A stretch of DNA of 64,000 nucleotides, taken from the NCBI RefSeq assembly GCF_001904635.1, contig NZ_MRCB01000019.1, positions 26,174-90,173 on the forward strand, written 5' to 3'. Below are positions 32,596 through 40,910 of the stretch, piece by piece. Within the stretch, counting starts at the first letter, position 1. Each line of letters begins with the position of its first letter. This DNA comes from Hydrococcus rivularis NIES-593. GTDB lineage: Bacteria; Cyanobacteriota; Cyanobacteriia; Cyanobacteriales; Microcystaceae. Below the pieces are notes generated by a model. The model was given only the letters and a program-made list of their open reading frames with translations. It searched no databases and was not told the DNA's origin. Both the position numbers and the translations under genes were made by a program.

Positions 32596-34194
32596 CTACG
32601 TCCAACTAATTGGCAAACTGGAAGATAAGTGTAGATTAGAAGTATCGGACATCAGTTTTGTTTCTGCATCTAATACCTGCTCTACCTGTTGATAAAGCGC
32701 TTCTGCTTGTGCCCAAGAATTGCCGATGCATGTTAATCCTAGCTTACCAAACTCAGATAAAGCTCCCATTAAATGAAACACCGTACCCGTTTTGGTGCTG
32801 CTGTCAAAATGCAGGCGATATTTGGCAATGATGTCCATCAAGTCGTGGGGAAGCAATCCTTGATAGTGAGGCTTTTGTAAATTGTCGGAAGCAATATAAT
32901 ATTTTTCCCGGCGATGTTGGCTGTAGAAGAGACCCGTTGTATACTCGTAGTTGCCGTTAGTCAGTAACTTCAACGTCATAAACGGATGGGTCGTTCCCCC
33001 CTTGCGCAGGTTAATTTCAATTGCCTGAAGATCCCATTCCGGAGAGTTTCCTGGCTGGCGAACCGCAATAAAATCGACCCCGTACCGTTCCATGGCTCCT
33101 CTTCTGGCAAGGGCTTGTCCGACTTTCATTCCCAATTCTTGCAAGCGTAACCGATAGGCATCGTTCGCTGGAAAGCGACAGCCGAGGTAAACTTGACCGT
33201 CGGGGCCGCCGAGAATTTGGTCGTGGGTGGAGAGGATTTCTACTTTTCCCGTTGGGTCGATATAGCCTTGGACGCTGGGCGATCGCTTTTCTTCCCCTTC
33301 GATAAACGCCTCCACGATCGCTCCCAATTCGGGAAGACGGCTGGAAAAGGTAGCCCAGGTTTCATCTTTGGCTTGAAAACTCAAATTTTCCAGATGCTCG
33401 CGCAATACGGCTATTCTCTCGGCTTGGGTTGCCCGTCCCGGCGCGACATGTTGAATCGGTTGTAAATCGAGTACTGCGTTTCCTTCCCCAGAGAAGCCTT
33501 CATTGAGTTTAACAACCATTCGTTTTAATTGCGGCTGGCGTTCCCAGAGTCGCACGGCTTCGATTACAAGGTCATCAACCGCCATCACGCACGGACTGCC
33601 GTCGGGATGGGGAATCTCGCATTCGGCAAAGATTTCTCGACTGCCGCTTTTTGAACCCCAGTGGAGTAACTCTGGACTAGAAGCCAGTAGAGGAATTCCC
33701 AACTGTAGAGACAGTTCGTATTCCAGCCAAGTTGAGTTGAAGCAAACCATGTAGGATTTTCCGGGACGCAGGGCGCGGCGAATGCGTTCGACGAGACGAG
33801 GGCGTTCTAAAATTTTTTGAGTCAGGGGTTTGAAAGAACCATCGTAGGTAGTCAGGAGCAGCAGGCGATCGCGAGCGTGAGAAAACGGAATTCCCGGCAG
33901 TAGTTGTAGATAATAATCGATAATCATCGGCGATAAGGGTTGCGCCGTGATGTAAACTAATCGAGTATGGGGATTGCGCAGGCGAATCAGAGAAAATAAC
34001 AGTCGTTCTTCGTAATGAAGAAATCCTGGAATCTTCTGTCCGACTCGTTGGTCGATGCTGAAAGAGGGAATGACTAAAATATCGCAATCGTCTTGTTCAA
34101 AAGTATCCACGCTTTGCCAAAGATCGCGCAACTGATTTTGCAATTGCCGAAACCGATCTGTCTGTCTGGAGACAGCACAATTGTCTATTTGCAT
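32596..34194 (-). CDS. PGM1-related peptide ligase (ATP-grasp)
   Basis: A 532-residue protein of the ATP-grasp carboxylate-amine ligase superfamily. Visible features are the N-terminal SFSIDQRVGQKIPGFLHYEERLLF block, the nucleotide-binding region (VVKLNEGFSGEGNAVLDL, near residue 230), the EAFIEGEEKRSPSVQG segment and the metal-binding AIEINLRKGGTTHPF (near 395). It resembles the ligase PGM1 of pheganomycin biosynthesis, which joins peptides. In cyanobacteria the gene is usually solitary, with substrate unknown. It lies 80 bp upstream of rlmN on the same strand. Confidence 0.78.
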   Translation of the reverse strand: MQIDNCAVSRQTDRFRQLQNQLRDLWQSVDTFEQDDCDILVIPSFSIDQRVGQKIPGFLHYEERLLFSLIRLRNPHTRLVYITAQPLSPMIIDYYLQLLPGIPFSHARDRLLLLTTYDGSFKPLTQKILERPRLVERIRRALRPGKSYMVCFNSTWLEYELSLQLGIPLLASSPELLHWGSKSGSREIFAECEIPHPDGSPCVMAVDDLVIEAVRLWERQPQLKRMVVKLNEGFSGEGNAVLDLQPIQHVAPGRATQAERIAVLREHLENLSFQAKDETWATFSSRLPELGAIVEAFIEGEEKRSPSVQGYIDPTGKVEILSTHDQILGGPDGQVYLGCRFPANDAYRLRLQELGMKVGQALARRGAMERYGVDFIAVRQPGNSPEWDLQAIEINLRKGGTTHPFMTLKLLTNGNYEYTTGLFYSQHRREKYYIASDNLQKPHYQGLLPHDLMDIIAKYRLHFDSSTKTGTVFHLMGALSEFGKLGLTCIGNSWAQAEALYQQVEQVLDAETKLMSDTSNLHLSSSLPISWT

Positions 34195-34589
34195 CTTCCC
34201 AAATCAAATGCTCTGCTACCCTGCTATCAGCAATCTTAGCCGCAATCTCATCCTATCGACTAACAAGCGTGACTTTTTCTTAACAATAAATCAAGATGGA
34301 TTTTCGAGTGAGTAGAATACAGGATTTTTTTCCTCTTCCCCCATCGACAAATTTTGTCTCTCATCTAATATCAAATCCGGTTGAACGACCACAATACCAA
34401 GTAGTGCGTCCGCCCTTTTGGGCACTGCGCTTGTCGCAAACGTCCCGCTTGCGACCAAGATGGTCGCACTATATGTTATGAGTAATTAAACGGATTTGAG
34501 ATAACTGAAAACTACTATAAGTGCTATAGGATGTTTCGCTTCGCGATCGCTACGCTCAACATGACTTTTCATACTTTTGGGACAACCTG
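34195..34589. other. Intergenic region with MITE-like copy A
   Basis: Of 395 bp, 34368-34503 is MITE-like copy A. The remaining 3' part includes TTCGCTTCGCGATCGCTACGC-type text and the 17-mer shared with 30115-30131. No coding potential is supported. Confidence 0.6.
34368..34503 (+). repeat. MITE-like palindromic element, copy A (136 bp)
   Basis: Ends are inverted: ATATCAAATCCGGTTGAAC at the left and GTAATTAAACGGATTTGAGATA at the right (reverse complement TATCTCAAATCCGTTTAATTAC). The interior has a second nested repeat pair, AGTGCGTCCGCCC and GGTCGCACTA. Copies B (40681-40837) and C (35583-35717, opposite orientation) share ends and interior. There is no ORF inside, so it would be non-autonomous. 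Confidence 0.8.
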
Positions 34590-35111
34590 TTAGAAATTCC
34601 CCTCATTTAGCGGATCGACTTGTAAACCCGTTCTTCCTGATGGTTCAAAGTGAATTTCACATTGGTTGGGATTGGTATTGAAATTACAAGAATAGATCGC
34701 TAGACATTTTTGTTGGCGATCGAAGACTCTGAGATTGTATTGATAGTCTCTAGCCACTGTCCCGAATTTGTTAACAAAGCGATAGCGATCCATATAATTT
34801 AATAACGACCAAAGTTGTCGATTAACGACTAGATCGATGCGACGTTCCTTGGGGTAGGCTATCCAATTGGTAATTAACCTACCGCCAAAGGGATCGAACT
34901 GTTCCTTTGCCCACCAGAGACTGGGAACCGTTAGTGCTTCCTGGGAGATCGTGCGATCGGTAACGACGTTTTTTGTAGTGAGTGGGCTATTTGCCTCTAA
35001 CAATTCCAAATCCATAGGAACCTCACAGGAAATAGGAGGAGAATTTTGTGCCCAAACGGTTTGGCAGAGAAGGCTTGTTAGAATTGTTAGGATGATGAAA
35101 CGCGATCGCAT
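34590..35111 (-). CDS. Secreted conserved hypothetical protein
   Basis: A 173-residue protein from ATG 35111 (TTG 35120 is in frame). It has a signal peptide (LTILTSLLCQTVWAQ, cleavage near residue 22), four Cys in the mature part (SCEV, KCLAIYSC, QCEI) suited to disulfides, and conserved-looking blocks such as WWAKEQFDPFGGRLI. I know of no function. It is 32 bp downstream of the Rieske gene and ends the minus-strand redox cassette, so it may be an extracytoplasmic partner of that group, which is inference. Confidence 0.7.
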   Translation of the reverse strand: MRSRFIILTILTSLLCQTVWAQNSPPISCEVPMDLELLEANSPLTTKNVVTDRTISQEALTVPSLWWAKEQFDPFGGRLITNWIAYPKERRIDLVVNRQLWSLLNYMDRYRFVNKFGTVARDYQYNLRVFDRQQKCLAIYSCNFNTNPNQCEIHFEPSGRTGLQVDPLNEGNF

Positions 35112-35143
35112 GTAAGACAAAATTGCCAGATCTAGATAGATCG

Positions 35144-35584
35144 TTACATTTTTTTCGCTAGAATTATATTTCCTTCAAGCTTGGCTTCATATGCCGTCAA
35201 AGGTTCCTCGGCGGGACCTTGGACTACTTTCCCGTCAGGCGCAAACTGAGAACCGTGGCAAGGGCAGGCAAATAGTTTTTGGTCGGAGTCCCAGCTAACC
35301 GTACAGCCAGCATGGGTGCAAGTAGGATTGACGGCATTAACGTTTTTGGGATCGGACGGATTGCGGATGACTAATATCGATCCTCGATCGAATTCTTTAT
35401 TGAGGATTTGACCTTGTCGATCTAAGTCTGTTATTGTACCGACAGGCGCAAACCCGTCGGCACGGGCAGAATCACTAGAAGAATCTGTCTTGGCGTTTTG
35501 ACGAGAACAAGCCGCGATCGCAACCGGCAGAGAACTCGCGATCGCACCAACACCAACCCAACCTAAAAATTCACGACGATCCAT
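35144..35584 (-). CDS. Rieske [2Fe-2S] protein with Tat-like signal
   Basis: A 146-residue protein. The N-terminus DRREFLGWVGVGAIASSL is a twin-arginine signal or anchor, then a short linker. The Rieske fold has both ligand boxes intact: CTHAGC and CPCHGS. It is shorter than cytochrome b6f PetC (about 180) and lacks its hydrophobic anchor length, so it resembles the small stand-alone Rieske proteins of cyanobacteria rather than the main petC. The start codon ATG (35584-35582) is formed by the edge of MITE-like copy C, which has replaced the natural leader. It lies downstream of the rubrerythrin gene. Confidence 0.85.
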   Translation of the reverse strand: MDRREFLGWVGVGAIASSLPVAIAACSRQNAKTDSSSDSARADGFAPVGTITDLDRQGQILNKEFDRGSILVIRNPSDPKNVNAVNPTCTHAGCTVSWDSDQKLFACPCHGSQFAPDGKVVQGPAEEPLTAYEAKLEGNIILAKKM

Positions 35585-35717
35585 ATCAATTCCGTTTAAT
35601 CAATGATAAATTGTAGTGCGGGCATCCTGCCCGCGAGCGAGACGTTTGCGCGGAGCGCAGCGCCCAAAAGGGCGGATCGCACTACTTGAATTATGGTTGT
35701 TTGAGCAGATTTGAGAT
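35583..35717 (-). repeat. MITE-like palindromic element, copy C (135 bp)
   Basis: The reverse complement of this segment aligns end to end with copy A: ATCTCAAATCTGCTCAAAC at one end and GGAATTGATAT at the other, with the interior AGTGCGATCCGCCCTTTTGGGCGCTGCG. It lies between the rubrerythrin stop (35738) and the Rieske start (35584) and overlaps the Rieske start codon by two bases. Confidence 0.78.
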
Positions 35718-35737
35718 CGCTAAGAATTTCCTTGCGC

Positions 35738-36430
35738 TCATCTTACTTCTTCTACTGGCTTTTTAACGCCATCAACGGTGCAATTGGTCTCGTTTGCATT
35801 CATTGCCGTCTGCCCAGACACCGAACAGACATAGAATTGTTTCGGTGCTTTCCAGGCATCAAGATTATTTAATGCTTCAGTGTAGAGTTTAGCGTGTCCG
35901 GCTTCTGCATTTCCGGCATAGGTAAAAGTCTGGACAGCGTTTTTCTCTCCCTTGGCTTTTGCCTCTTTAATGAAATCGGGGTACATCGTATCGCGCTCGT
36001 AAGATTCCCCTTTAATTGCATGTTGTAAGTTTTCTTGAGTGGATTTAACCTCCGGCGTGGCAATTGTATTTTGAGGAGTCCCTCCCATTTCTTTAATTAC
36101 CTTGGCATGATTTTCCTTATGAATTTCTTCAGCCCGCGCTGCCGCCCGGAAGAGACTAGCGACTCCTTTATAGCCTTCCTCATCTGCCTTTTTCGCATAA
36201 TCTAGATACATTACATGGGCATTGGACTCGCCATTGTAAGCCATCTCTAGGTTCTTAAGCGTTGGCGATTGGGCTTTGGTAGCAGGTTGTTCCTCTGGCT
36301 GGGTTGGCTCGACTTTAGCCGATGGCGTAGTTGGCGCGCAGCCAACGAGTGCCAACATGCCTAGCGCAGCAGCAGACGTAAAGATAGCAGTTTTCTTAGC
36401 TATGTAGCGGATTTTTAGCGTAGGATTCAT
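35738..36430 (-). CDS. Lipoprotein rubrerythrin with degraded rubredoxin site
   Basis: A 230-residue protein with an N-terminal signal ending in a lipobox (ALVGC, Cys near 31). A ferritin-like diiron domain follows (about 55-195), with Glu/His ligands in YNGESNAHVMY, RAEEIHKENH, KGESYERDTMY and NAEAGHAKLY. The C-terminal rubredoxin-like part keeps only one Cys of each CxxC pair: YVCSVSG and TNCTVDG. Iron binding there is therefore unlikely. Rubrerythrins detoxify peroxide, normally receiving electrons through the rubredoxin site. It lies downstream of the RppAB two-component genes and upstream of a Rieske gene. Confidence 0.85.
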   Translation of the reverse strand: MNPTLKIRYIAKKTAIFTSAAALGMLALVGCAPTTPSAKVEPTQPEEQPATKAQSPTLKNLEMAYNGESNAHVMYLDYAKKADEEGYKGVASLFRAAARAEEIHKENHAKVIKEMGGTPQNTIATPEVKSTQENLQHAIKGESYERDTMYPDFIKEAKAKGEKNAVQTFTYAGNAEAGHAKLYTEALNNLDAWKAPKQFYVCSVSGQTAMNANETNCTVDGVKKPVEEVR

Positions 36431-36489
36431 TGTTAAATGCTCCTTAAAAAGCTAATGGTAAAAAAGTCATTAAAAAATCGGATTTTTGA

Positions 36490-36777
36490 TTAGCGATCGC
36501 CCGTACTTTTGGGTTGAGAGCGTTTCTTAAATAATCCCGTCATACTCAAACCCGTGACGATTAAACCCGCTAATCCCAAGCCATTTAGAATTGGGTAGAT
36601 CGATTCCAGTCCTAGAATGTCAAGAGTATGAAGTCTCAGAAGAAACCCGCCGATCTCCTCTTGTCCCAACCACTCATCGAAAATGATGTAGCCCATTCCC
36701 GTAATGACGGTCAGAATTAAAGGCGCAAAAACCGCGATCGCTATAAAGCGATGATATTTACGAAAGGAACGGATCAT
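36490..36777 (-). CDS. Small PepSY-associated membrane protein
   Basis: A 95-residue protein with two membrane helices (about 10-31 and 62-84). The first resembles the PepSY-associated TM helix found in FMN/cytochrome-type reductases (RSFRKYHRFIAIAVFAPLILTVITG, with a His near residue 9), but most of the PepSY domain is missing. It is 59 bp upstream of the rubrerythrin gene on the same strand, and probably co-transcribed. A helper of membrane electron transfer is plausible. Confidence 0.65.
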   Translation of the reverse strand: MIRSFRKYHRFIAIAVFAPLILTVITGMGYIIFDEWLGQEEIGGFLLRLHTLDILGLESIYPILNGLGLAGLIVTGLSMTGLFKKRSQPKSTGDR

Positions 36778-36908
36778 AAGATTACCTCTACAGAAAAAAG
36801 TTATGATTTCTTGCCTAATTTGACTTCATACCTTGACATCTCTTAGTTAATAAGTTAGCCAGCAAAGGTAAAGAAGTCGGGTCGATTCAAAAGATTCCCA
36901 AAAATTGC

Positions 36909-38225
36909 TTAAACTACTGGCAGGCGCACTTTGAAGCAACTGCCAAGCCCCAATTGGCTGCTGACAGTAATATCTCCCCCGTGACGAACGGCAATGGCTT
37001 GGGCAATGGCTAATCCCAATCCCGAACCTTCGCTGCGGTAGGATCGCGCTTTATCTGCACGCCAAAAGCGATCGAAAATAAAAGGAAGATCTTCTGGAGC
37101 GATACCAATTCCCGTATCTTCGACGCTGACAATGGCAAACTTATCGATCTGCCGTAGCGCAAGCGTGACAGTTCCTCCCGATGGCGTGTATTGCAGCGCA
37201 TTTTCTAGCAGATTAGAAAACAATCGAATTAACTGAGTAGCATCTCCCATAACCGAGACGCTAGTTTTCCAATTGAATTTGAGGGAGATTTCCTTAGCTT
37301 CGGCTTTTGGTTCGAGGAATTCGATCGCATCTTCTAAAAGTTCTTCGAGGGGAATTGCCTTCCAATCCTGAGTTGGCGTTTTCGTTGTCCCTTCAGTACG
37401 CGCCAGCAAAAGCAAGTCTTCTACTAAACGAGTCATTTGGTTAGTTGCACTCGCGATCGCGCTAAACTTTTCGGCATCTTGGGGATGAATTCGCTCTGGA
37501 TGCGTCTGCAACACTTCCACCGAAGTCTTAATCGCTGTCAGAGGACTGCGCAACTCGTGGGAGGCATCCGCCGTAAACTGTTTCAAGCGCTGGAAACTTT
37601 GCTCGATTGGCTTAAGTGACTGCTTAGTCAGCCACATGCCGCCAACGCCAATCAATCCCAAGGCGATAATTCCTCCCACAGCAGATCCCCAACGCAATTG
37701 AATCAGAATGGCTTCTACCGCTTCGGTAGACTCGCTAACACGCACATAACCCTCCAATTTTTTTTGTCCGCGACTGTAACTATAGGCTGGAATGGTTAGG
37801 GTACGAATCTGCCCTTGGCGAACGGTTTGAAAGCCTGCTTGCGGCGGTGAAGTCAGAGAAAGCGTTCCAGAACTTACCAGCCGTTGCCTGTTAGCGCCAA
37901 ACCATTCTACGCTTTGATCGGGTTTGCGGAGATTCTGCCAGGGAATGTCGAGATCTCTGTCTTCATCGGGCTGGTAGTAGTCCGTGCGATTGACCGCCGT
38001 CTTATCTTGCTTAATCGCCATTAAACTATGAGCGGCAGCTTGAGCTAGATTAATCAGACGGTTATCTACTTGCTGGTAAAGATTGCGGGCAACAAATTGA
38101 TACATCACTGTATTAGAAATCGCCCGAATTGCCAGCATGACGACCAAAAATGACCCTAACAAACGCCAGCGCAGAGTCTTGAACTGAGGGCTGGTAGAGT
38201 TTTGAGTTTTGAGTTTTTTCTTCAT
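36909..38225 (-). CDS. rppB: Two-component sensor histidine kinase RppB-like
   Basis: A 438-residue sensor from ATG 38225, which sits 10 bp after the response-regulator stop (an upstream ATG at 38267 would overlap it). It has a first helix (about 24-42), an extracytoplasmic sensor region, and a second helix (about 175-197). The phospho-acceptor His lies in ASHELRSPLTAIK, and the ATPase has N, G1 and G2 boxes (NLLENALQYTP, VEDTGIGI, GSGLGLAI). Named by similarity and pairing with RppA. In Synechocystis the homologous pair (also NrsRS) responds to redox or nickel; the stimulus here is unknown. Confidence 0.82.
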   Translation of the reverse strand: MKKKLKTQNSTSPQFKTLRWRLLGSFLVVMLAIRAISNTVMYQFVARNLYQQVDNRLINLAQAAAHSLMAIKQDKTAVNRTDYYQPDEDRDLDIPWQNLRKPDQSVEWFGANRQRLVSSGTLSLTSPPQAGFQTVRQGQIRTLTIPAYSYSRGQKKLEGYVRVSESTEAVEAILIQLRWGSAVGGIIALGLIGVGGMWLTKQSLKPIEQSFQRLKQFTADASHELRSPLTAIKTSVEVLQTHPERIHPQDAEKFSAIASATNQMTRLVEDLLLLARTEGTTKTPTQDWKAIPLEELLEDAIEFLEPKAEAKEISLKFNWKTSVSVMGDATQLIRLFSNLLENALQYTPSGGTVTLALRQIDKFAIVSVEDTGIGIAPEDLPFIFDRFWRADKARSYRSEGSGLGLAIAQAIAVRHGGDITVSSQLGLGSCFKVRLPVV

Positions 38226-38235
38226 ACGGCGATCG

Positions 38236-38910
38236 CTAGTTTTGTTTGAGGCGATAACCCAAGCCATAAACGGTTTGGATGAAATCAGGCGGTGCCCCTA
38301 CCGATCTCAGTTTCTTGCGCAAATCTTTGATGTGAACTTTAACAGCTTCTTCTGTGGGAGGATCTTCAAACGACCAAAGGCGATCCAAAATCGTACTGCG
38401 GCTGAGGACGCGAGGGCTATTTCGTAGCAATAATTCTAGTAAACCGTACTCTTTGGGAGTCAAATGTAGTAGTTGTCCTGCATAGGTGACTTCGCAAGTC
38501 CCCGGATCGAGGCGCAGGCGTTCCCATTCCAGCACGGGCGGCAGGGTAGAATTGCCTCGGCGTAGTAATGCCCGAATGCGAGCGGCTAATTCTGGTAAAT
38601 CAAAGGGTTTAACGACATAATCATCCGCACCCGCATCTAACCCTTTCACCTTATCGTCGCTGGTATCTCTGGCTGTCAACATCAGCACGGGGTTCATATA
38701 GCCTTCTCGACGCATTTGCTGGCAAAAGCTAATGCCATCAAGTTTGGGCAGCATGATATCCAGTATCACCAGATCGTAATCAAAGGCTTGTAGATAATCC
38801 CAGCCTATCTCGCCATTGGTGGCAAGATCGACGAGATATTGTCGGTCTTTGAGAGTCTCTGCAAGCGCTTTGGCGATGCGATCGTCATCCTCGACTAGCA
38901 GAATCCTCAT
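38236..38910 (-). CDS. rppA: OmpR-family response regulator RppA-like
   Basis: A 224-residue regulator (ATG 38910 chosen over TTG 38916). The receiver domain has LVEDDDR, the phospho-Asp in VILDIMLPKLDG and Lys in YVVKPFDLP; the C-terminal winged helix has LTPKEYGLLELLLRNSPRVLSR and the VHIKDLRKKL recognition helix. The sequence is very close to what I know of cyanobacterial RppA, a regulator of photosynthesis and redox genes. It heads the minus-strand run RppA-RppB-PepSY-rubrerythrin-Rieske, which its pair probably regulates (inference). Confidence 0.87.
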   Translation of the reverse strand: MRILLVEDDDRIAKALAETLKDRQYLVDLATNGEIGWDYLQAFDYDLVILDIMLPKLDGISFCQQMRREGYMNPVLMLTARDTSDDKVKGLDAGADDYVVKPFDLPELAARIRALLRRGNSTLPPVLEWERLRLDPGTCEVTYAGQLLHLTPKEYGLLELLLRNSPRVLSRSTILDRLWSFEDPPTEEAVKVHIKDLRKKLRSVGAPPDFIQTVYGLGYRLKQN

Positions 38911-39023
38911 AAGCAAGCTGGTGGGAGCTACTTATAAGCAATTCTATCGAAATTTACAGTAAAGGATTTGTAGAAATCTTTCAAGTTAAACGATCGACTC
39001 CGAACTCACATTAAGGAAGTTGA

Positions 39024-40682
39024 CTATGTTTTCTTTGAAACAGTAAGATTGTTAATGTTTATGTAACAAGAACCTGGAGTTTTAGAGCGATCGCGACTTA
39101 CTAAATCAAGACGTAAATAAGCTGCATTTTTACCGGGTAGCGATAGAGAAAAGTTAGCTGGAGCTTTTGAAACCTGTAAGTTTTCTGTAGTATTAATTAG
39201 TTCTCCTTGTTGATTTAAGGTTAATAAACGAATCGAAAATTCACTCAAGTTTGAACACTTCAAATCTGAAACATTACCAGTTACTTTAACTTCTTCTGGA
39301 ATTGAGACAAAGTATAAAAAATCTGTTGGCATCGCTTTTGTAAAATCAGCCTTTATGTTGACAGTACCATTTAGGTTATTTCCAATCTCGCTCAATTGTT
39401 TTTTACGATTTCTACTAAAAACTATCCAATCAGACTGATTACTAGGTTTAGGTTGAATTCGTTCCTGCATTAGGTGAAGTGTTTGTAAAATTGTTTCCGC
39501 AGAAGTTAGACGAGTTCGTTCATAAATACTCACTTTTACTCCTTTATCTAAAACAAATTGCTTGGGCAAGCGCTGGAAATCTCGAATCAATTCCCAGTTT
39601 TCAGTAAAGGCATCTACCACAACTTTCACGACATCTTGTTCTTCAGGCGGTAAGTGATGCTGAAATGGAGTAGCGACAATGACATACTGAGCTTCTAACA
39701 AAGAACTCAATGGATAATAATCACGGGAATCAACATCTGGCGTATCGATAACCCGGAACAATTTTCTTCCGTATATTTGCTCTTGAGCAACTTGCAATAA
39801 GCTATCATTTAATATTCCTGAAGAAGCAGCTACAAAGATGGGTTTTCTTTCAGGACTAAGTTGTCTCAGATAATCAATTAAACGGTGAATTTCATCATAA
39901 TCTTGTCGTACTATTGGTGGCTGACTAGCAGAGAAAAAAGGACGAATTGAATTATCAAATATTCCTAGTGACGTTAATCCCATAACAGCATTGCTAGTTA
40001 GCAAGATTATTACAGCAACTAGCATTAGGATACGTGCCTTTTTTTTGAGGATAAGCCCAGTTGTCCAAAGCAATGCAGTGAGACCGAGAGCAACAAACCA
40101 AGTAAAATGTGTCGTGTAATGAATTCCTAGTTGTCTTGAGAAAAGTCCCCACTGAATCAGTGAAATGCTACCGAATATAAGAATAAAAGAGGTCTTTAGA
40201 GGCAGCAGTACGCGAGTTAGAGTTCCGGTAGAAAATCCCAGTACAGTTAGAGACCCAAAAAGCCAACCATATGTTTCTCCGTAATATTGAAAGTTTTCAG
40301 CCAACGATTTTTCATATGAAGCATAAAGAAAGCGATAATTAGTGGTTAGAATATTCACTAAAAATTTTGGAGCTAATAGTGTTAGAGTTGCTAAGCTGCT
40401 CAAACCTATTAAACTTATCAAAAAAGTGTAGCGAGTTAAATTTTTTAATGCTCTTCTCGGCTCATTTCTGACTTCGTTCGAGAAGATGATAAAGCCTTGG
40501 AGAAACATGGCTACCAAAAAAGCTCTTGCACTGTAGGCAAAATGGCGACGGAATAAGATAGCTAAGGCAAGTAAAAATCCAAGAAGTGGTACCTGCCACA
40601 AAGAATTCATTCCCTTATCGGGTAAAGCGTAGGTGCAAAATCTGAGCTTAACGAAAAATTGGGATTCTTCGCTCCATTTCAT
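39024..40682 (-). CDS. GT-C-like polytopic membrane protein, probably 5'-truncated
   Basis: A 552-residue open frame with seven or eight hydrophobic segments (up to about residue 240), then a soluble domain and a beta-rich C-terminal tail. The soluble part (RLIDYLRQLSPERKPIFVAAS, near 275) is like the periplasmic half of oligosaccharyl- or mannosyltransferase-type GT-C proteins, but the N-terminal catalytic half with its acidic loop is absent. The start codon sits exactly on the edge of MITE-like copy B, and the first 24 residues have no signal of a natural N-terminus. It is most simply a gene whose 5' part was removed when the element inserted. Confidence 0.55.
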   Translation of the reverse strand: MKWSEESQFFVKLRFCTYALPDKGMNSLWQVPLLGFLLALAILFRRHFAYSARAFLVAMFLQGFIIFSNEVRNEPRRALKNLTRYTFLISLIGLSSLATLTLLAPKFLVNILTTNYRFLYASYEKSLAENFQYYGETYGWLFGSLTVLGFSTGTLTRVLLPLKTSFILIFGSISLIQWGLFSRQLGIHYTTHFTWFVALGLTALLWTTGLILKKKARILMLVAVIILLTSNAVMGLTSLGIFDNSIRPFFSASQPPIVRQDYDEIHRLIDYLRQLSPERKPIFVAASSGILNDSLLQVAQEQIYGRKLFRVIDTPDVDSRDYYPLSSLLEAQYVIVATPFQHHLPPEEQDVVKVVVDAFTENWELIRDFQRLPKQFVLDKGVKVSIYERTRLTSAETILQTLHLMQERIQPKPSNQSDWIVFSRNRKKQLSEIGNNLNGTVNIKADFTKAMPTDFLYFVSIPEEVKVTGNVSDLKCSNLSEFSIRLLTLNQQGELINTTENLQVSKAPANFSLSLPGKNAAYLRLDLVSRDRSKTPGSCYININNLTVSKKT

Positions 40683-40837
40683 ATTAAATCCGGTTAAACA
40701 ACCGCAATACCTAGTAGTGCGTTCGCGTAGTGGGTGCGGAGCACCTTACATCCTGCTCGCGAGCGGGGACGTATGCGCTTACGCGCACGCTACGATGAGC
40801 GCACTATATATTATGGCTAATTAAACAGATTTGATAT
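40681..40837 (+). repeat. MITE-like palindromic element, copy B (157 bp)
   Basis: Ends ATATTAAATCCGGTTAAAC and GCTAATTAAACAGATTTGATAT are inverted copies of each other; the interior matches copy A (CAATACC, AGTAGTGCG, GCGCACTATAT) with a longer middle. It abuts the 552-residue frame at 40682: the first codon of that frame lies on its edge. Confidence 0.8.
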
Positions 40838-40910
40838 CATTGCGCGACTAATGACGAATTCTACTTATCTTGCACTTTCCAGGCATTCTCTAAGAGCATA
40901 AGTCCTGATT

